A stretch of DNA of 64,000 bases from JADFGZ01 sp965222345 (lineage in GTDB: Bacteria > Acidobacteriota > Terriglobia > 2-12-FULL-54-10). This document shows positions 1 to 9,161 of this stretch, in pieces. The first letter of the stretch is position 1. The number at the start of each line of letters is the position of its first letter. The notes beneath the pieces were generated by a model. That model had not been told where the DNA came from and did no database searches. It saw only the letters and a list, made by a program, of their open reading frames with translations. The stretch is from NCBI GenBank assembly GCA_965222345.1, contig CBDCTS010000006.1, forward strand, positions 1 to 64,000. Reading direction: 5' to 3'. The position numbers and the translations under genes were made by a program.

Positions 1-259
1 TGTCCGTTTTTACCGGCCCAATCCGATGTCTTGTGCCGTTGATACTGCCTTTGGTCCCGGTAGCGAGAGAGCGCTTCGGGTCGGAGGACATGGTAGCGAC
101 GACGCGGGGCTGATACAGTCGAGGCTAACACGAAATTGCAGAACTTCAACACCAGACGTGATCGACAGGTCAACATGTTCGTCGTGAAGAGTCGGTGTGG
201 AGCAGGACTATGCATCGAGAATCGTTGAAGTTGCTGTCGTTCCCAAGGAGGGCCAAGAC

Positions 260-1264
260 ATGAAGTCTCTGTTGAGTCGGCAGGAACTCGTGGACTCGCC
301 CGATCGACATGAACCGCATGTGGTCATACTTGGAGCAGGTGCGAGCAAAGCAGCGTTCCAGAATGGAGACGGCAATGGACGGTTAGTACCTCTAATGAAT
401 GAACTACCTGAGATTCTGGGCAGTCCGTGGAGAGATCTCGTAAACCAGGCAAACCTAGCAACCGCGGATTTTGAATCTCAGTTTAAGCGGTTACGCGAAA
501 GCGCAAGGCATCATGATCGCTTGAACGAAATTGAAGATATGCTGTGCGAGTATTTCTCGAGCCTGGCGCTTCCGGAAAATCCTACGATCTACGACTACCT
601 GATACTCGGGTTGCGAGGAAAGGATGTGATTGCGACCTTTAACTGGGACCCTTTTCTTATCCTCGCTCATGCCAGAAATAGCAGCATTTCGAACTTGCCG
701 GAAGTAAGATTCCTGCACGGCTGCGTTCAATATGCGAGCTGTCCCGACCACGATGTCTTAGGCGAACCAGGGGAACTGTGCCCGATGTGCAAGCGGTCAC
801 TGATTGAGAGTTCAATTTTGTTTCCCGACGGCGACAAGGACTATGCAAAGGATAAAATCATTTCTCGGGACTGGGCATTCGTAACGGGGCGCCTGAAAGA
901 AGCATTCCACCTAACGATATTTGGATATTCGGGACCCGCAACTGACTACAAGGCAAAGAAACTACTTCTGGACGGTTGGAGAGGGACACCGATGCGACCA
1001 TTCAGCCATGTCGAAATCATTGACATCGGTAGCGCAGACGATCTCACAAGGAACTGGGAGAAATTCATTCCCTTTCATCATGAGATGGTTATTTCAAGTT
1101 TCTGGGAATCCACAATCGCAAGATGGCCGCGTAGAACCGCGGAGTACAAGATTCCCGCGTCGTTGTTTGGAACTGTTTCGGAACGCATTGGTCCCATCAG
1201 GACAAACTCGCTTGTGGAGCTACAAGAGTGGCACGCCGAGATCGCGGCGGCCGAGCAATGTTGA
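260..1264 (+). CDS. SIR2-like NAD-binding protein with zinc ribbon (putative defence effector)
   Basis: A 334-residue protein of the SIR2-like fold. Visible motifs are an N-terminal glycine loop GAGAS, the TFNWD motif that corresponds to the sirtuin asparagine/aspartate site, LHG with the candidate catalytic histidine, and a four-cysteine cluster (two CxxC-like pairs) resembling a zinc ribbon. A later GYSGPATD matches the end of the NAD-binding fold. In defence systems such domains deplete NAD after phage sensing; that role here is inference. The start chosen is the ATG at 260, because a strong AAGGAGG lies at 245-251; the open frame extends upstream to a GTG at 197 without a comparable site. 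It stands alone, with an IS5 copy and an HNH nuclease fragment downstream. Confidence 0.72.
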   Translation: MKSLLSRQELVDSPDRHEPHVVILGAGASKAAFQNGDGNGRLVPLMNELPEILGSPWRDLVNQANLATADFESQFKRLRESARHHDRLNEIEDMLCEYFSSLALPENPTIYDYLILGLRGKDVIATFNWDPFLILAHARNSSISNLPEVRFLHGCVQYASCPDHDVLGEPGELCPMCKRSLIESSILFPDGDKDYAKDKIISRDWAFVTGRLKEAFHLTIFGYSGPATDYKAKKLLLDGWRGTPMRPFSHVEIIDIGSADDLTRNWEKFIPFHHEMVISSFWESTIARWPRRTAEYKIPASLFGTVSERIGPIRTNSLVELQEWHAEIAAAEQC

Positions 1265-1466
1265 ATGCCGCGTCCCGATAAGAGTCTGCCAGGGTTCACG
1301 CTTTCGAACTCGCAATCCCTTCGCAATAGCAAGTCCATTGGCCAGCTATATGCCGTGTGTGCCCTTCCACCGTTCGACGCCGCGGCACAGGCGCGAGAAG
1401 ACGACGCCGTGCCGGGTGAGGAGTTATTGTCGAAAGTGGCGTTTGACGATTGATTCAAGCGGCGGC

Positions 1467-1565
1467 TTAGTCGACGTTTGACACTTCGATTCCATCGTTA
1501 AATTTCACCCGAGTAATCACCTTGGCTGTAGGAAGTTGCTCGACTATGGTTTTCTCTTTGTGAAC
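1467..1565 (-). pseudogene. C-terminal coding fragment cut by IS5
   Basis: Reading the minus strand inward from the IS5 boundary gives about 32 codons without a stop, of coding-like composition (KVITRVKFNDGIEVSNVD then stop). It looks like the tail of a gene whose upstream part was lost when the IS5 element landed. I do not recognise the family and could not find the matching 5' part on the far side of the element. Confidence 0.3.
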
Positions 1566-2536
1566 GACGTTGGTGCATGAATCGGGACTGGCCCGCAACG
1601 GACCCGACTCACAGGTCCATCACCTACCAAGAGCGTACGACGATGGCCTACCGAGCTCGACCATCCGGTTGAGGATGTGACACCCGATCGCGGCTTCTCT
1701 GCGTTGCGCCTTGCTGTGCCTCGCCTTCAGGCCGCCTCCGAACACGGACTTGTATCGGAAGAAGCTGTTCTCAACGCGCGCCTGCTGCCGGTAGCCCGAC
1801 TCCTTCTGCCACTCCCGTCGCCCGACCTTGCGAATCCTCTGAAGAGACGCTTCACGCTGCGCCCAGGGGCCGTCGGTGGGCCCCGCCGACAGCGCAGAGC
1901 GACGAGGGGGGATCACAATCACGACATTCTCTGTACCGGCCGCGCTGGCCCGATCGTAGACCGATCTGTGGTCGTAGGCCCCGTCCGCCGTGAAACGCCG
2001 GATGGGAACTTGGAGCGGGGCGAGAAGATCAGGGAGTGTGGAGGCGTCGTCCCGGCTGCTCGCTGTGAGTTCGGCCGCCACAATGAACCCCTCCGCATCC
2101 ACTCCGATGTGCAGCTTCTGCCAATCCCGGCGTTTCTGTGATGTCTTGTGCTTGTGCGCGTTCCATTCGCCGCGCCCCAGAATCTTGAGCCCTGTGGAAT
2201 CAACGATCAGGTCGATCGGGCCGTCGTGAGCTCGGCTCAGGGGCGGCACCACAACGATTTGGTTCCGGCGCGAGAGGGTGGTGTGGTCCGGGGCCTTGAG
2301 GTCGCGGCTCATCAAGCTGAGCAGCGAGTCCAGAAACCCCTCCACGCTCGTACTCCCTCCAGTTTCGGATTCTGTACTTCGTCTTGTACTGGCGTCTTGT
2401 ACTGGCGTCTTGTACTGGCGGTTGACTCGGCTCGACTTCGCTGCGACCATGACGTTACCCCCCCGATCTCTATGATGGACTGGAACCCTCCGCCGATGCT
2501 AGCGTTCCCGCTTACGCCGATTCATGCACCAATGCC
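1566..2536 (-). mobile_element. IS5-family element, copy 1 (internally deleted)
   Basis: The ends carry inverted repeats that read GRCRTTGGTGCATGAATCGG inward from both sides, shared with the second copy at 36505-37617. Copy 1 is 971 bp against 1113 bp for copy 2, so about 140 bp of the transposase 5' region is missing. A short unit CTTGTACTGGCG is repeated three times near 2390-2420, next to the lesion. No convincing target duplication is visible. Confidence 0.8.
1620..2450 (-). pseudogene. IS5-family transposase, N-terminal deletion
   Basis: The translated frame contains the DDE-type core DSTGLKILGRGEWNAHKH, the second aspartate region FTADGAYDHRSVYD and the C-terminal RVENSFFRYK segment with the glutamate. 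Compared with the copy at 36.6 kb, the N-terminal block containing NWREYERGL is missing and replaced by an unrelated junction sequence. It is therefore unlikely to be an active transposase. Confidence 0.8.
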
Positions 2537-2594
2537 ACGGGTTGCTGCCGGCGTCAGACTGCCAACAAGTCCGAGTGCCACAGGAGAGGGGTAG

Positions 2595-3233
2595 ATGCCA
2601 TCATCGAAGTACCTTGGAGCGTTGACCGTCGAAGATCGGGCGAAGCTGGAGCAACGACTGGTCTCCCGTCAGTCGGGCCGATGTTTTATCTGCGACGACC
2701 CATTGGACCTGGTGCTTCAGCAGGGGCAACTCGATGTCGATCACATCGACCCATTAGCCGAGGACGGCCTTGACGCCGAGAACAACTTCGCGCTGACCCA
2801 CCAGTCCTGCAATCGCAGCAAGGGTCCGTCAAATCTGCATGTAGCCCGCCGTATTAAGGAATTTGAACGTCTTCAGGAACAGGCACAGAAGGAAGGGAAG
2901 CGCGGAGCGAATCTCGGCGACGTACTCGCGCGGCACGGTGGAGCCACTGCGCCTCTCCGGATTCTGGTCGATGGACAATCAGCAAAGTTCAGTCTGCCGG
3001 CGGCTGGCGATAACGCTATTCAGGCTGTGTCAATTCACCTCGACAAGTTGAGTGGGATGAGCTCTTTTTTCGCCACCTTCCCGCTTGAATATCTGCACCA
3101 CGACGACCGGATCAACCCACGGAGCATTGGCTCGAACATCAGAGGTCTCATTGAAGAGTTCCTTCAGAAACGGCCTCAGCTCCATGTGGGGGTCACTTCT
3201 CCATTGGTCAAGAATTGCACGCTAAGGCGCTAG
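2595..3233 (+). pseudogene. HNH endonuclease, 3' end replaced by a Tn3-type terminus
   Basis: An ATG preceded by AGGAGAGGGG begins a protein with a clear HNH motif at residues 30-80: CFICDDPL, VDHIDP, an asparagine, then LTHQSCNRSKG, with two CxxC-like pairs that would bind zinc. The middle region is conserved-looking but unassigned. The last 15 or so codons (from GVTSPLVKN) are encoded by the 38-bp Tn3-family inverted repeat, so the native C-terminus was lost by transposon insertion. Stand-alone HNH proteins of this kind are often restriction or anti-phage nucleases; with the nearby SIR2 gene that is a reasonable inference. Activity of the truncated product is uncertain. Confidence 0.65.
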
Positions 3234-3282
3234 GAGGGGTCACTTCTCCATTGGTCAAGAATTGCACGCTAAGGCGCTAGGA
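3189..3282. repeat. Tandem 47-bp duplication carrying a Tn3-family terminal repeat
   Basis: The 47 bases starting GGGGTCACTTCTCC are present twice in tandem (from 3189 and from 3236). The first 38 bases of each unit have the hallmarks of a Tn3-family inverted repeat: they begin GGGGTC and end ACGCTAAG. Confidence 0.85.
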
Positions 3283-3870
3283 GGGCTTCTTGGGGCGGAG
3301 CCAGCGGATCACTGAGGTGCGGCTGACCCCGAGGCGCTTGGCGATTTCCCGCTTACTGAGCCCACCCTTGCGAAGCTGTTTCATTTCCGGCAGCAGCTTG
3401 CCTGCTGTCATTGGCCGCCCATGCGGTTTTCCGTCCTTTCTTGCTTGGTCGATTCCGGCCTTCACCCGGTCCCGCAAAATATCCCGTTCGAACTCCGCAA
3501 ACACGGCCAGCATGCCGGCGAGCGCTCTGCCGCTCGGGGTCGTGAGGTCGAGCGCTTCCGACAGCGACACGAATCCCACGTCGAGAGCGTTGAGTTCCTG
3601 GAGCGTGTTCACCAGGTCCACCAGCGACCGCCCCCAGCGATCCAGTCGCCAGACCAGGACAAGGTCGATCTCTCGCCGTCGGGCAGCCTCGATGAGCTTC
3701 TCCCGCTGCTGGCGTGTCGTTGCCCCAGATCCCACGTCTTTCACCTCGACGGCGACTGCCCAACTCCTCTTCTTTGCATAGTCCCGCATCACAGAGAGCT
3801 GCAGGGGCAGTGTCTTCTGGTCGTGGGTTGAGACTCGAGCGTAGAGCCCGACGCGAAGCGCTTTCCCCAT
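3277..3870 (-). CDS. tnpR: Serine resolvase/invertase of the Tn3-like element
   Basis: Small serine recombinase of about 197 residues. The catalytic serine lies in LYARVSTHDQ; the LVWRLDRWGRSLVDL active-site helix and AEFERDILRDRVKAG helix E follow, then a C-terminal helix-turn-helix (LSKREIAKRLGVSRTSVIRWL). The frame is open further upstream to 3999, but the ATG at 3870 starts directly before the recombinase fold and follows AAGGGGG. Its stop lies at the inner edge of the terminal repeat. It would resolve cointegrates at a res site, probably in the 3900-4000 region, although no res site was identified confidently. Confidence 0.85.
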   Translation of the reverse strand: MGKALRVGLYARVSTHDQKTLPLQLSVMRDYAKKRSWAVAVEVKDVGSGATTRQQREKLIEAARRREIDLVLVWRLDRWGRSLVDLVNTLQELNALDVGFVSLSEALDLTTPSGRALAGMLAVFAEFERDILRDRVKAGIDQARKDGKPHGRPMTAGKLLPEMKQLRKGGLSKREIAKRLGVSRTSVIRWLRPKKPS

Positions 3871-4107
3871 CTGTCCAAAAACCCCCTTGCGATCGGGGGT
3901 CGAAACACGCGGTGTTTTCAGGGGTTTGGGCATGCGATAACGGTGTGTCCGAAAACTATACCTTTTGGCCATGACTGGGCAGTCGTTCCCGAGGCCCAAG
4001 CCCCGAAGAACGGGCGCTTCATAGCAGCGGAAGCGGTGCCGGGAGTTACTCCAGGAAGGTCACACACGGACCCTTAGAGTAATTTTTCACACCGTTGCGG
4101 CTCAAAC

Positions 4108-4203
4108 CCCAAGTGGGAGCACATCAACCTGACGGGCGACTATCACTGACGCAAGGATGCAGGGCTCGGAAACCGCAAGGTGCGTCCCCTCCGCCCCCGC
4201 TAG
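4108..4203 (+). pseudogene. Tn3-family transposase (TnpA) C-terminal remnant
   Basis: The frame encodes WEHINLTGDYH followed by a stop, then RKDAGLGNRKVRPLRP and the normal stop. The phrase EHINLTGDY is the diagnostic C-terminus of Tn3-type transposases. A TGA replaces the expected TGG tryptophan codon directly after DYH. Everything upstream of this end is absent. Confidence 0.75.
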
Positions 4204-4253
4204 CCAGCGGCACTCCTTAGCGTGCAATTTTTAACCAATGGAGCAGTGACCCC

Positions 4254-4400
4254 GCATAGCCTCCGCAACCGGGCAGGTCAAGGCGCTAACGCGCCTCCTT
4301 CGCTCCGCTACGGCCCTGCGGGTGACTTCCCCTGCCTCGCTGCGGCTCAAAGACTCCACTAAGGCCGGAAGGGAACCTTCCGGCCCGTCAAAACAGCCCG
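4254..4400. repeat. Third copy of a plasmid intergenic module
   Basis: This gene-free stretch resembles the segments at 27445-27682 and 32452-33240: it has the shared order CGCATAGCCTCCGC, GCTACGGCCCTGCGGG, a CGGCTCAA box and a hairpin CCGGAAGGG/CCTTCCGG. It lacks the group II intron found in the 32.5 kb copy and so serves as an empty-site comparison. Confidence 0.5.
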
Positions 4401-4462
4401 GAAACCCGTAGGAGGCCGCTCACGGCGCCCAGAGCCTCGGAGACGCAGGTTAAATCGCAATC

Positions 4463-4705
4463 CTCTCCAACAAGCGCTGGCTGCTGGGCACCCATCAGGG
4501 CGCGGTGAGTCACAAACATCTGGATTACTACCTCGACGAGTTCACCTTCCGATTCAACCACCGCAAATCCAGAAGCCGAGGCAAGCTCTTCTATCGGCTC
4601 GTGCAGCAGGCTGTAGCCGTGGAGCCTGCGACTTACAAGATGATTGTTCGCCCAGTTACGCAACCCCAAAAAATCCCCAAACCACAAGATATTGGGGCTA
4701 TCTGA
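4463..4705 (+). pseudogene. IS1595-family (ISXO2-like) transposase C-terminal fragment
   Basis: The frame reads RWLLGTHQGAVSHKHLDYYL then DEFTFRFNHRKSRSRGKLF, which is the typical C-terminal end of ISXO2-like transposases. There is no start, no catalytic core and no terminal repeat left. It is different in sequence from the complete IS1595 element at 9.9 kb. Confidence 0.75.
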
Positions 4706-4762
4706 GTCAACCGGATACCCATCTAAGACAATACTGTTGTATACTGCAAGTGGGCGACAATT

Positions 4763-5998
4763 ATGTTATACGACAGAATCGGCATTCAATTAGAAGGCAC
4801 TCCTGAATTCTATACCGGAGCTCCCGTCGACCCGGTGGACTTGCGATTTCGCGAGGAGTTTCTCACGGAGCTTTGGGAAACATTGCGCACCGGGCATCTG
4901 GTGCTCACGGCTGCTCGACGAACAGGCAAGACCAGCGTCATGGATCATTTGCGCGACCATCCCCGGAACAGTTTCTCGGTGGTTTCGATCAACGTCCAGG
5001 ACTTGACCCATCCAGCCGATTTCTTCCAGGTGCTGCTCGACGCTTTCCATGATGCGCATCCGGCTTTAGTGCGGAACCAACTTGCCGCTGGCTGGAAACT
5101 TGTAACTGGCGCGCTGGGCCTGGTCGGAGAGATCGGTGTCGGTGAATTCAAACTTGTGCTGCGCGAAAGCGATCCCAACTGGCGCGAAAACTGGCGGCAG
5201 CATGGCGACACGTTCCTCCAACAGGCTCGCAACATGAATATTCCGATTCTATTCATCGTCGACGAGTTGCCTGACATGCTGCTCAACTTGTCCCGGAAGG
5301 ATGCCGCGTTGCTGCGTGAGTTTCTCGCCTGGTTTCGCACCCAGCGACTAAATCCAGCACCCGCAAAAGATTCGATCCGCTGGTTGATAGGCGGCTCCGT
5401 CAATCTCGCAGGCACACTTGACGCGCTCGGACAGGTGGATCTCATCAACGACCTTGAAGACGTCCCCCTGCCCCCACTCACCGACGGCGACATTGAGGTT
5501 TTTGTGAACGAAATGCTGAGCGGGCGAGGCGTCCCCTACGATGAGGCGGTTCCGCGGCGGATGAGCGTTCGCCTGGGTCGCCCGATCCCGCTCTTCATGC
5601 AGATGGCAACCCAGGATCTCTACAGGTTATGGAAAAAGGAGCAACGTAAAATCCTCGCGGCGGATGTCGATGTCATCTTCGACGCGTTGCTTGTCAGTTC
5701 CGGTGCGCGCACCCGGTTGCAACACTACTATTCGCGAATCCAGCAATACTATACGGATCCCAAACGCTCGATCGCCTACGCCTTGTTGGGGCAAATCAGC
5801 GTGAGCGAATCCGGCTTGAAGCGTGCATCCCTGTTACAAGAAACGGAACGCTTGTTGGTGGACAGCGGCGTCGAAATTCCAGCGCATGAGCGCAGACAAT
5901 TATTCAATCAAATATTGCTCGACCTGGAGAACGATTTCTACATCGTCGAAGTCGAAGCGGAAATCTACGACTTCTCGAGCGGCGTGCTGAAACCGTGA
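4763..5998 (+). CDS. AAA+ ATPase, first gene of an ATPase/STAND pair
   Basis: A 411-residue soluble P-loop NTPase. Walker A is ARRTGKTS at about residues 52-59 and Walker B is ILFIVDELPD near residue 170; an arginine-rich stretch and IRWLIGGSVN follow where sensor 1 would be. The C-terminal third (after about residue 260) is helical and could be a winged-helix region like that of archaeal-type ATPases. It ends 13 bp before the next NTPase gene on the same strand, so the two are probably one operon and may form a sensing complex. The substrate is unknown; an immune role is inferred from the STAND-TPR partner and the surrounding defence-like genes. Confidence 0.7.
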   Translation: MLYDRIGIQLEGTPEFYTGAPVDPVDLRFREEFLTELWETLRTGHLVLTAARRTGKTSVMDHLRDHPRNSFSVVSINVQDLTHPADFFQVLLDAFHDAHPALVRNQLAAGWKLVTGALGLVGEIGVGEFKLVLRESDPNWRENWRQHGDTFLQQARNMNIPILFIVDELPDMLLNLSRKDAALLREFLAWFRTQRLNPAPAKDSIRWLIGGSVNLAGTLDALGQVDLINDLEDVPLPPLTDGDIEVFVNEMLSGRGVPYDEAVPRRMSVRLGRPIPLFMQMATQDLYRLWKKEQRKILAADVDVIFDALLVSSGARTRLQHYYSRIQQYYTDPKRSIAYALLGQISVSESGLKRASLLQETERLLVDSGVEIPAHERRQLFNQILLDLENDFYIVEVEAEIYDFSSGVLKP

Positions 5999-6011
5999 TG
6001 GAGGAAATACT

Positions 6012-8837
6012 ATGCCTGAGTCGACCCTCAATTCAATCATCGGACTGTATCGCTCTGGAGTAACCAGTCCTGAGCGCCTGCGCCGCACCAGCGTCGCGCG
6101 GGAACACGCCCTCGACAATTCCGTTGAATCCTTGCGTGGTTCCTTTGGAAGGAAATCGAAACAACACCTTCTATTTATCGGGCCGCGCGGAATCGGAAAG
6201 ACCCATCTGCTCGACTGCATTGAAGACAAAGTTCAATCGGATGAAACGCTCAGAGCGAATTACCTGATTGTCCGATTTCCAGAGGAATCGAACCGGACTT
6301 TATCCTTCGCCGATTTCCTTATCGGTCTATGCGAGATCCTGAAAGATGTTGTCGAAGAAGAGCCGCTATGGGCGGAGTTGTTCGCCAAGGTACAGACCGA
6401 GGAGGAAAACGCCCGGGTTGTCGACACCCTGGTGCCCGCAATCCGCGAACAGAATCGCCAGCGTAAACGCACACTGCTCATCATGCTCGAGAACTTGGGC
6501 GAGATCTTCACCCGACAAATTCGCGACAAAAACGACCTCGCATCGCTACGTAAGTTCTTCATGGGCGACAACGGCTGCTTGCTGTTGGCCACCGCGCCGC
6601 TACACTTCGACGCCATCACCGATGTTGGACAGCCGTTTTACGATTTCTTCGACATTCAGATTCTCGAGAACCTGAGTTTTGAGGAAACCGTTGAAGTAAT
6701 CCGGCGCAACCTCGAATGGGAAAAGCGCGACGACATACTCGCAACCTTCGAGGACATGCGTTCTTGCTTGCAGGCGCTTTACAAGATGACGGGCGGAAAC
6801 CCACGGCTAACAATGATGCTCTACGAGTTGATCGCCCACGAGTCGGTCACCAAGGTTCAGGATCAATTCCACCTGTTGCTCGACCGGATCTCGCCGTTCT
6901 ATCAGGACCGGCTGAACGATCTGCCTCCCGGCCAACGCGCGCTGCTGGAATGTCTGGCGAGCATGCGCGACCAGGAAAAAACACCGGCCGCCATTGCCGC
7001 GCGAATGCGCATGAGCCAGCAGGAGACCTCGTCGCTGCTCAAACGTCTCTCTGATGCCCACTACCTGCGCGCCAACCAGCACCCGCAAGACAAACGCTCG
7101 CGACTTTACACGATTCGGGAAGGATTCTTTGATATCTGGCTCGCGATGAATCTTTCCCGCGGCGCACGCAAACGCCTGCCGTTCCTGCTTGAATTCTTCA
7201 ACCTCTTCTACCCAAGCATCGATGCCCGTAACGAGAAGCGCCACCTATTGCGCAATAAACTTATCAAAGAAGGCAGTGTCGATGCGGAAAAGACCCTCGA
7301 TTACCTTAGTGAAGTCGGCGACGAAAACGAGAGAGCGACCGCGAAGTTCGACATGGCGAGGATCTTTGCCCGTCGTGGAGATGCCGAGCAAATGGCGAGC
7401 TACGTGCGCGAAGCTGCGCCGCTGGCTGGTGATGGAGTGAGTCAATCGATTGCCCGCATTATTACGAGTAATCGATCCACCCCCGACTATCTTGCCGAAG
7501 TCGAGGAAATGATTGCGTGTTGGGAAATGCACCGAAGCGGTGAGTTTGAGGATTTTGCCAATCGGCTCATAGAGTTGGGAGAGGGATTGACGCTGCGCAT
7601 GTTTTCCGAGACCAAGCTGGACTTTCTGCGCGATACGCTGGAGAGCATAGACGATTCAGAAAAACGGATCATGCAGCGCCTGAGAATTGCGGCGGTACTG
7701 ATGGATCTCGCACGATGGGATGAGTCTGAGAATCAGCAACGCGAAGCACTCGCTGAGGCAAGGTGGCACGCCAATGAGAAGCTTGTCGCAGTGGTTTCGA
7801 ACAATCTGGGGCAGCTGTTGCAGGACACTAATCGGTTTAAGGAAGCGGAGCCGCTGATGCGGCGGGCACTGGAGATCGATAGGGCTTCTTTCGGCGGGCA
7901 CCATCCGACCGTGTCGAGGGATTTGAACAACTTGGCGGCGCTGTTGCAGGCTACCAACCGATTTGAGGAGGCGGAGCCGCTGATGCGGCGGGCACTGGAG
8001 ATCGACATGGCTTCCTTCGGCGAGCATCACCCAGACGTGGCGACCCGTTTGAACAATCTGGGGCAGTTGCTGCAGGCCACCAACCGGTTTGAGGAGGCGG
8101 AGCCGCTGATGCGGCGGGCACTGGAGATCGATAGGGCTTCTTTCGGCGGGCACCATCCGGCCGTGGCTATAGGTTTGAATAATCTGGGGCAGCTGTTGCA
8201 GGCCACCAACCGGCTTGAGGAGGCGGAGCCGCTGATGCGGCGAGCGCTGGAAATCAACATGGCTTCTTTCGGCGGGCACCATCCGGCCGTGGCTATAGGT
8301 TTGAACAATCTGGGGCAGCTGTTGCAGGCCACCAACCGGTTTGAGGAGGCGGAGCCGCTGATGCGGCAAGCGCTGGAAATCGACATGGCTTCCTTCGGCG
8401 AGCACCATCCGACCGTGGCTATAGATTTGAACAACTTGGGGCAGCTGCTGCAGGCCACCAACCGGCTTGAGGAGGCGGAGCCGCTGATACGGCGGGCACT
8501 GGAGATCGACATGGCTTCCTTCGGCGAGCATCATCCGGCCGTGGCGAGGGATTTGAACAATCTGGGACTGCTGCTGCAGGCCACCAACCGGTTTGAGGAG
8601 GCGGAGCCGCTGATACGGCGGGCACTGGAGATCGATATGGCTTCTTTCGGTGGGCACCATCCGACCGTGGCAATTCGTTTGAATAATCTGGGACTGCTGC
8701 TGCAGGCCACCAACCGGATCGGGGAGGCAGAGCCGCTGATGCGGCGAGCGCTGGAGATCGACAAGGTGTCCTACGGGGAGCAACACCCTGCTGTGGGTAC
8801 TGTCAAGTTAACCGGAATGCACTCTTTTTCGACGTGA
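6012..8837 (+). pseudogene. STAND-type NTPase with TPR array, 3' end lost
   Basis: A 941-codon frame. Walker A is FIGPRGIGKTHL at about residue 60, a Walker B-like strand is TLLIMLENLGE near 155, and a winged helix (around 300-370) precedes a TPR domain. The TPRs are of the 42-residue kinesin-light-chain type: eight near-identical units from 7797. This is the STAND layout, in which repeats sense a ligand and the NTPase oligomerises. No separate effector domain is visible, so the AAA+ protein upstream or the lost end may supply the output. The last repeat runs into a small inverted-repeat element (GTVKL then a short tail), so the original C-terminus is missing. The start at 6012 follows GGAGGAAAT, a good ribosome site. 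Confidence 0.72.
7797..8804 (+). repeat. Eight tandem 126-bp units encoding TPRs
   Basis: Each unit begins with codons for (L/S)NNLxxLLQ and contains EAEPLMRRALEI and HHP. The DNA units are almost identical, which points to recent amplification or gene conversion and makes copy number likely to vary between relatives. This is a coding tandem repeat, not a CRISPR array. Confidence 0.9.
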
Positions 8838-8926
8838 AATCAATTTTAGCCAACACGATAAATCAGCGACTTAGCGGGCATGTCGATCAGTGGGGCCTTC
8901 AGAAAATCAGTTAACTTGACAGTGCC
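8796..8926. repeat. 131-bp element with perfect short inverted ends
   Basis: GGTACTGTCAAGTTAACC at the left and GTTAACTTGACAGTGCC at the right are inverted copies of each other about 95 bp apart. The segment terminates the TPR gene on one side and a small minus-strand gene on the other. It has no coding capacity of its own. It could be a miniature element or the fused ends of a larger insertion sequence. Confidence 0.6.
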
Positions 8927-9093
8927 TTCGAGAGTGATGGCGATGCGGGTGGGGGGAGGCTTGGGGAGAGCCAACTTCTGGATGTATAGGGTGCCGATCT
9001 TCGGCGGCTGCCCTGCCGTTTCCTCGGCGTAGCGGAATGTTCCTTTGGTCTCTTTCTCCAGCTTGAATTGAGCGGCTTGGGGACCCGCAGCAT
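8927..9093 (-). pseudogene. Small unassigned protein, frameshifted and truncated
   Basis: Starting at an ATG (MLRVPKPL) and shifting frame once near 9070, the minus strand reads QFKLEKETKGTFRYAEE followed by KIGTLYIQKLALPKPPP, then runs into the 131-bp inverted-repeat element. The composition is coding-like and the phrase resembles short plasmid and chromosomal hypothetical proteins, but I cannot give a function. One indel and the lost 3' end make it a pseudogene. Confidence 0.45.
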
Positions 9094-9161
9094 GGCGGCG
9101 ATGAAACGGGTCACGTTGGCGAGCGAGAAGAACTGTCCGAGACCCCGCGCGGCGCTACGGG

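Larger units (their letters stand above)
3189..4253. mobile_element. Tn3-family transposon derivative with resolvase only
   Basis: Two inward-facing 38-bp Tn3-type inverted repeats bound the segment: 3189-3226 (duplicated at 3236-3273) and 4216-4253 (CTTAGCGTGC to GACCCC). Inside are an intact serine resolvase and only the last 31 codons of a Tn3-type transposase, so most of tnpA has been lost. It could move only with a transposase supplied in trans. No 5-bp target duplication is evident, which suggests later rearrangement. Confidence 0.75.

Noticed and set aside
1265..1453. 62-codon frame just after the first SIR2 gene
   Set aside because: It overlaps nothing, but has no recognisable features and no clear ribosome site; coding status is not supportable.
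921..1481. 186-codon frame overlapping the first SIR2 gene
   Set aside because: Arginine- and serine-rich translation typical of an alternative frame; no ribosome site and no domain.
7656..8786. A 376-codon open frame and several others antisense to the TPR region
   Set aside because: They are created by the periodic 126-bp units; the translations only repeat the shadow of the TPR codons.
7797..8804. Regular repeats that could suggest a CRISPR array
   Set aside because: There is no spacer; the units are contiguous coding TPRs in frame with the upstream NTPase.
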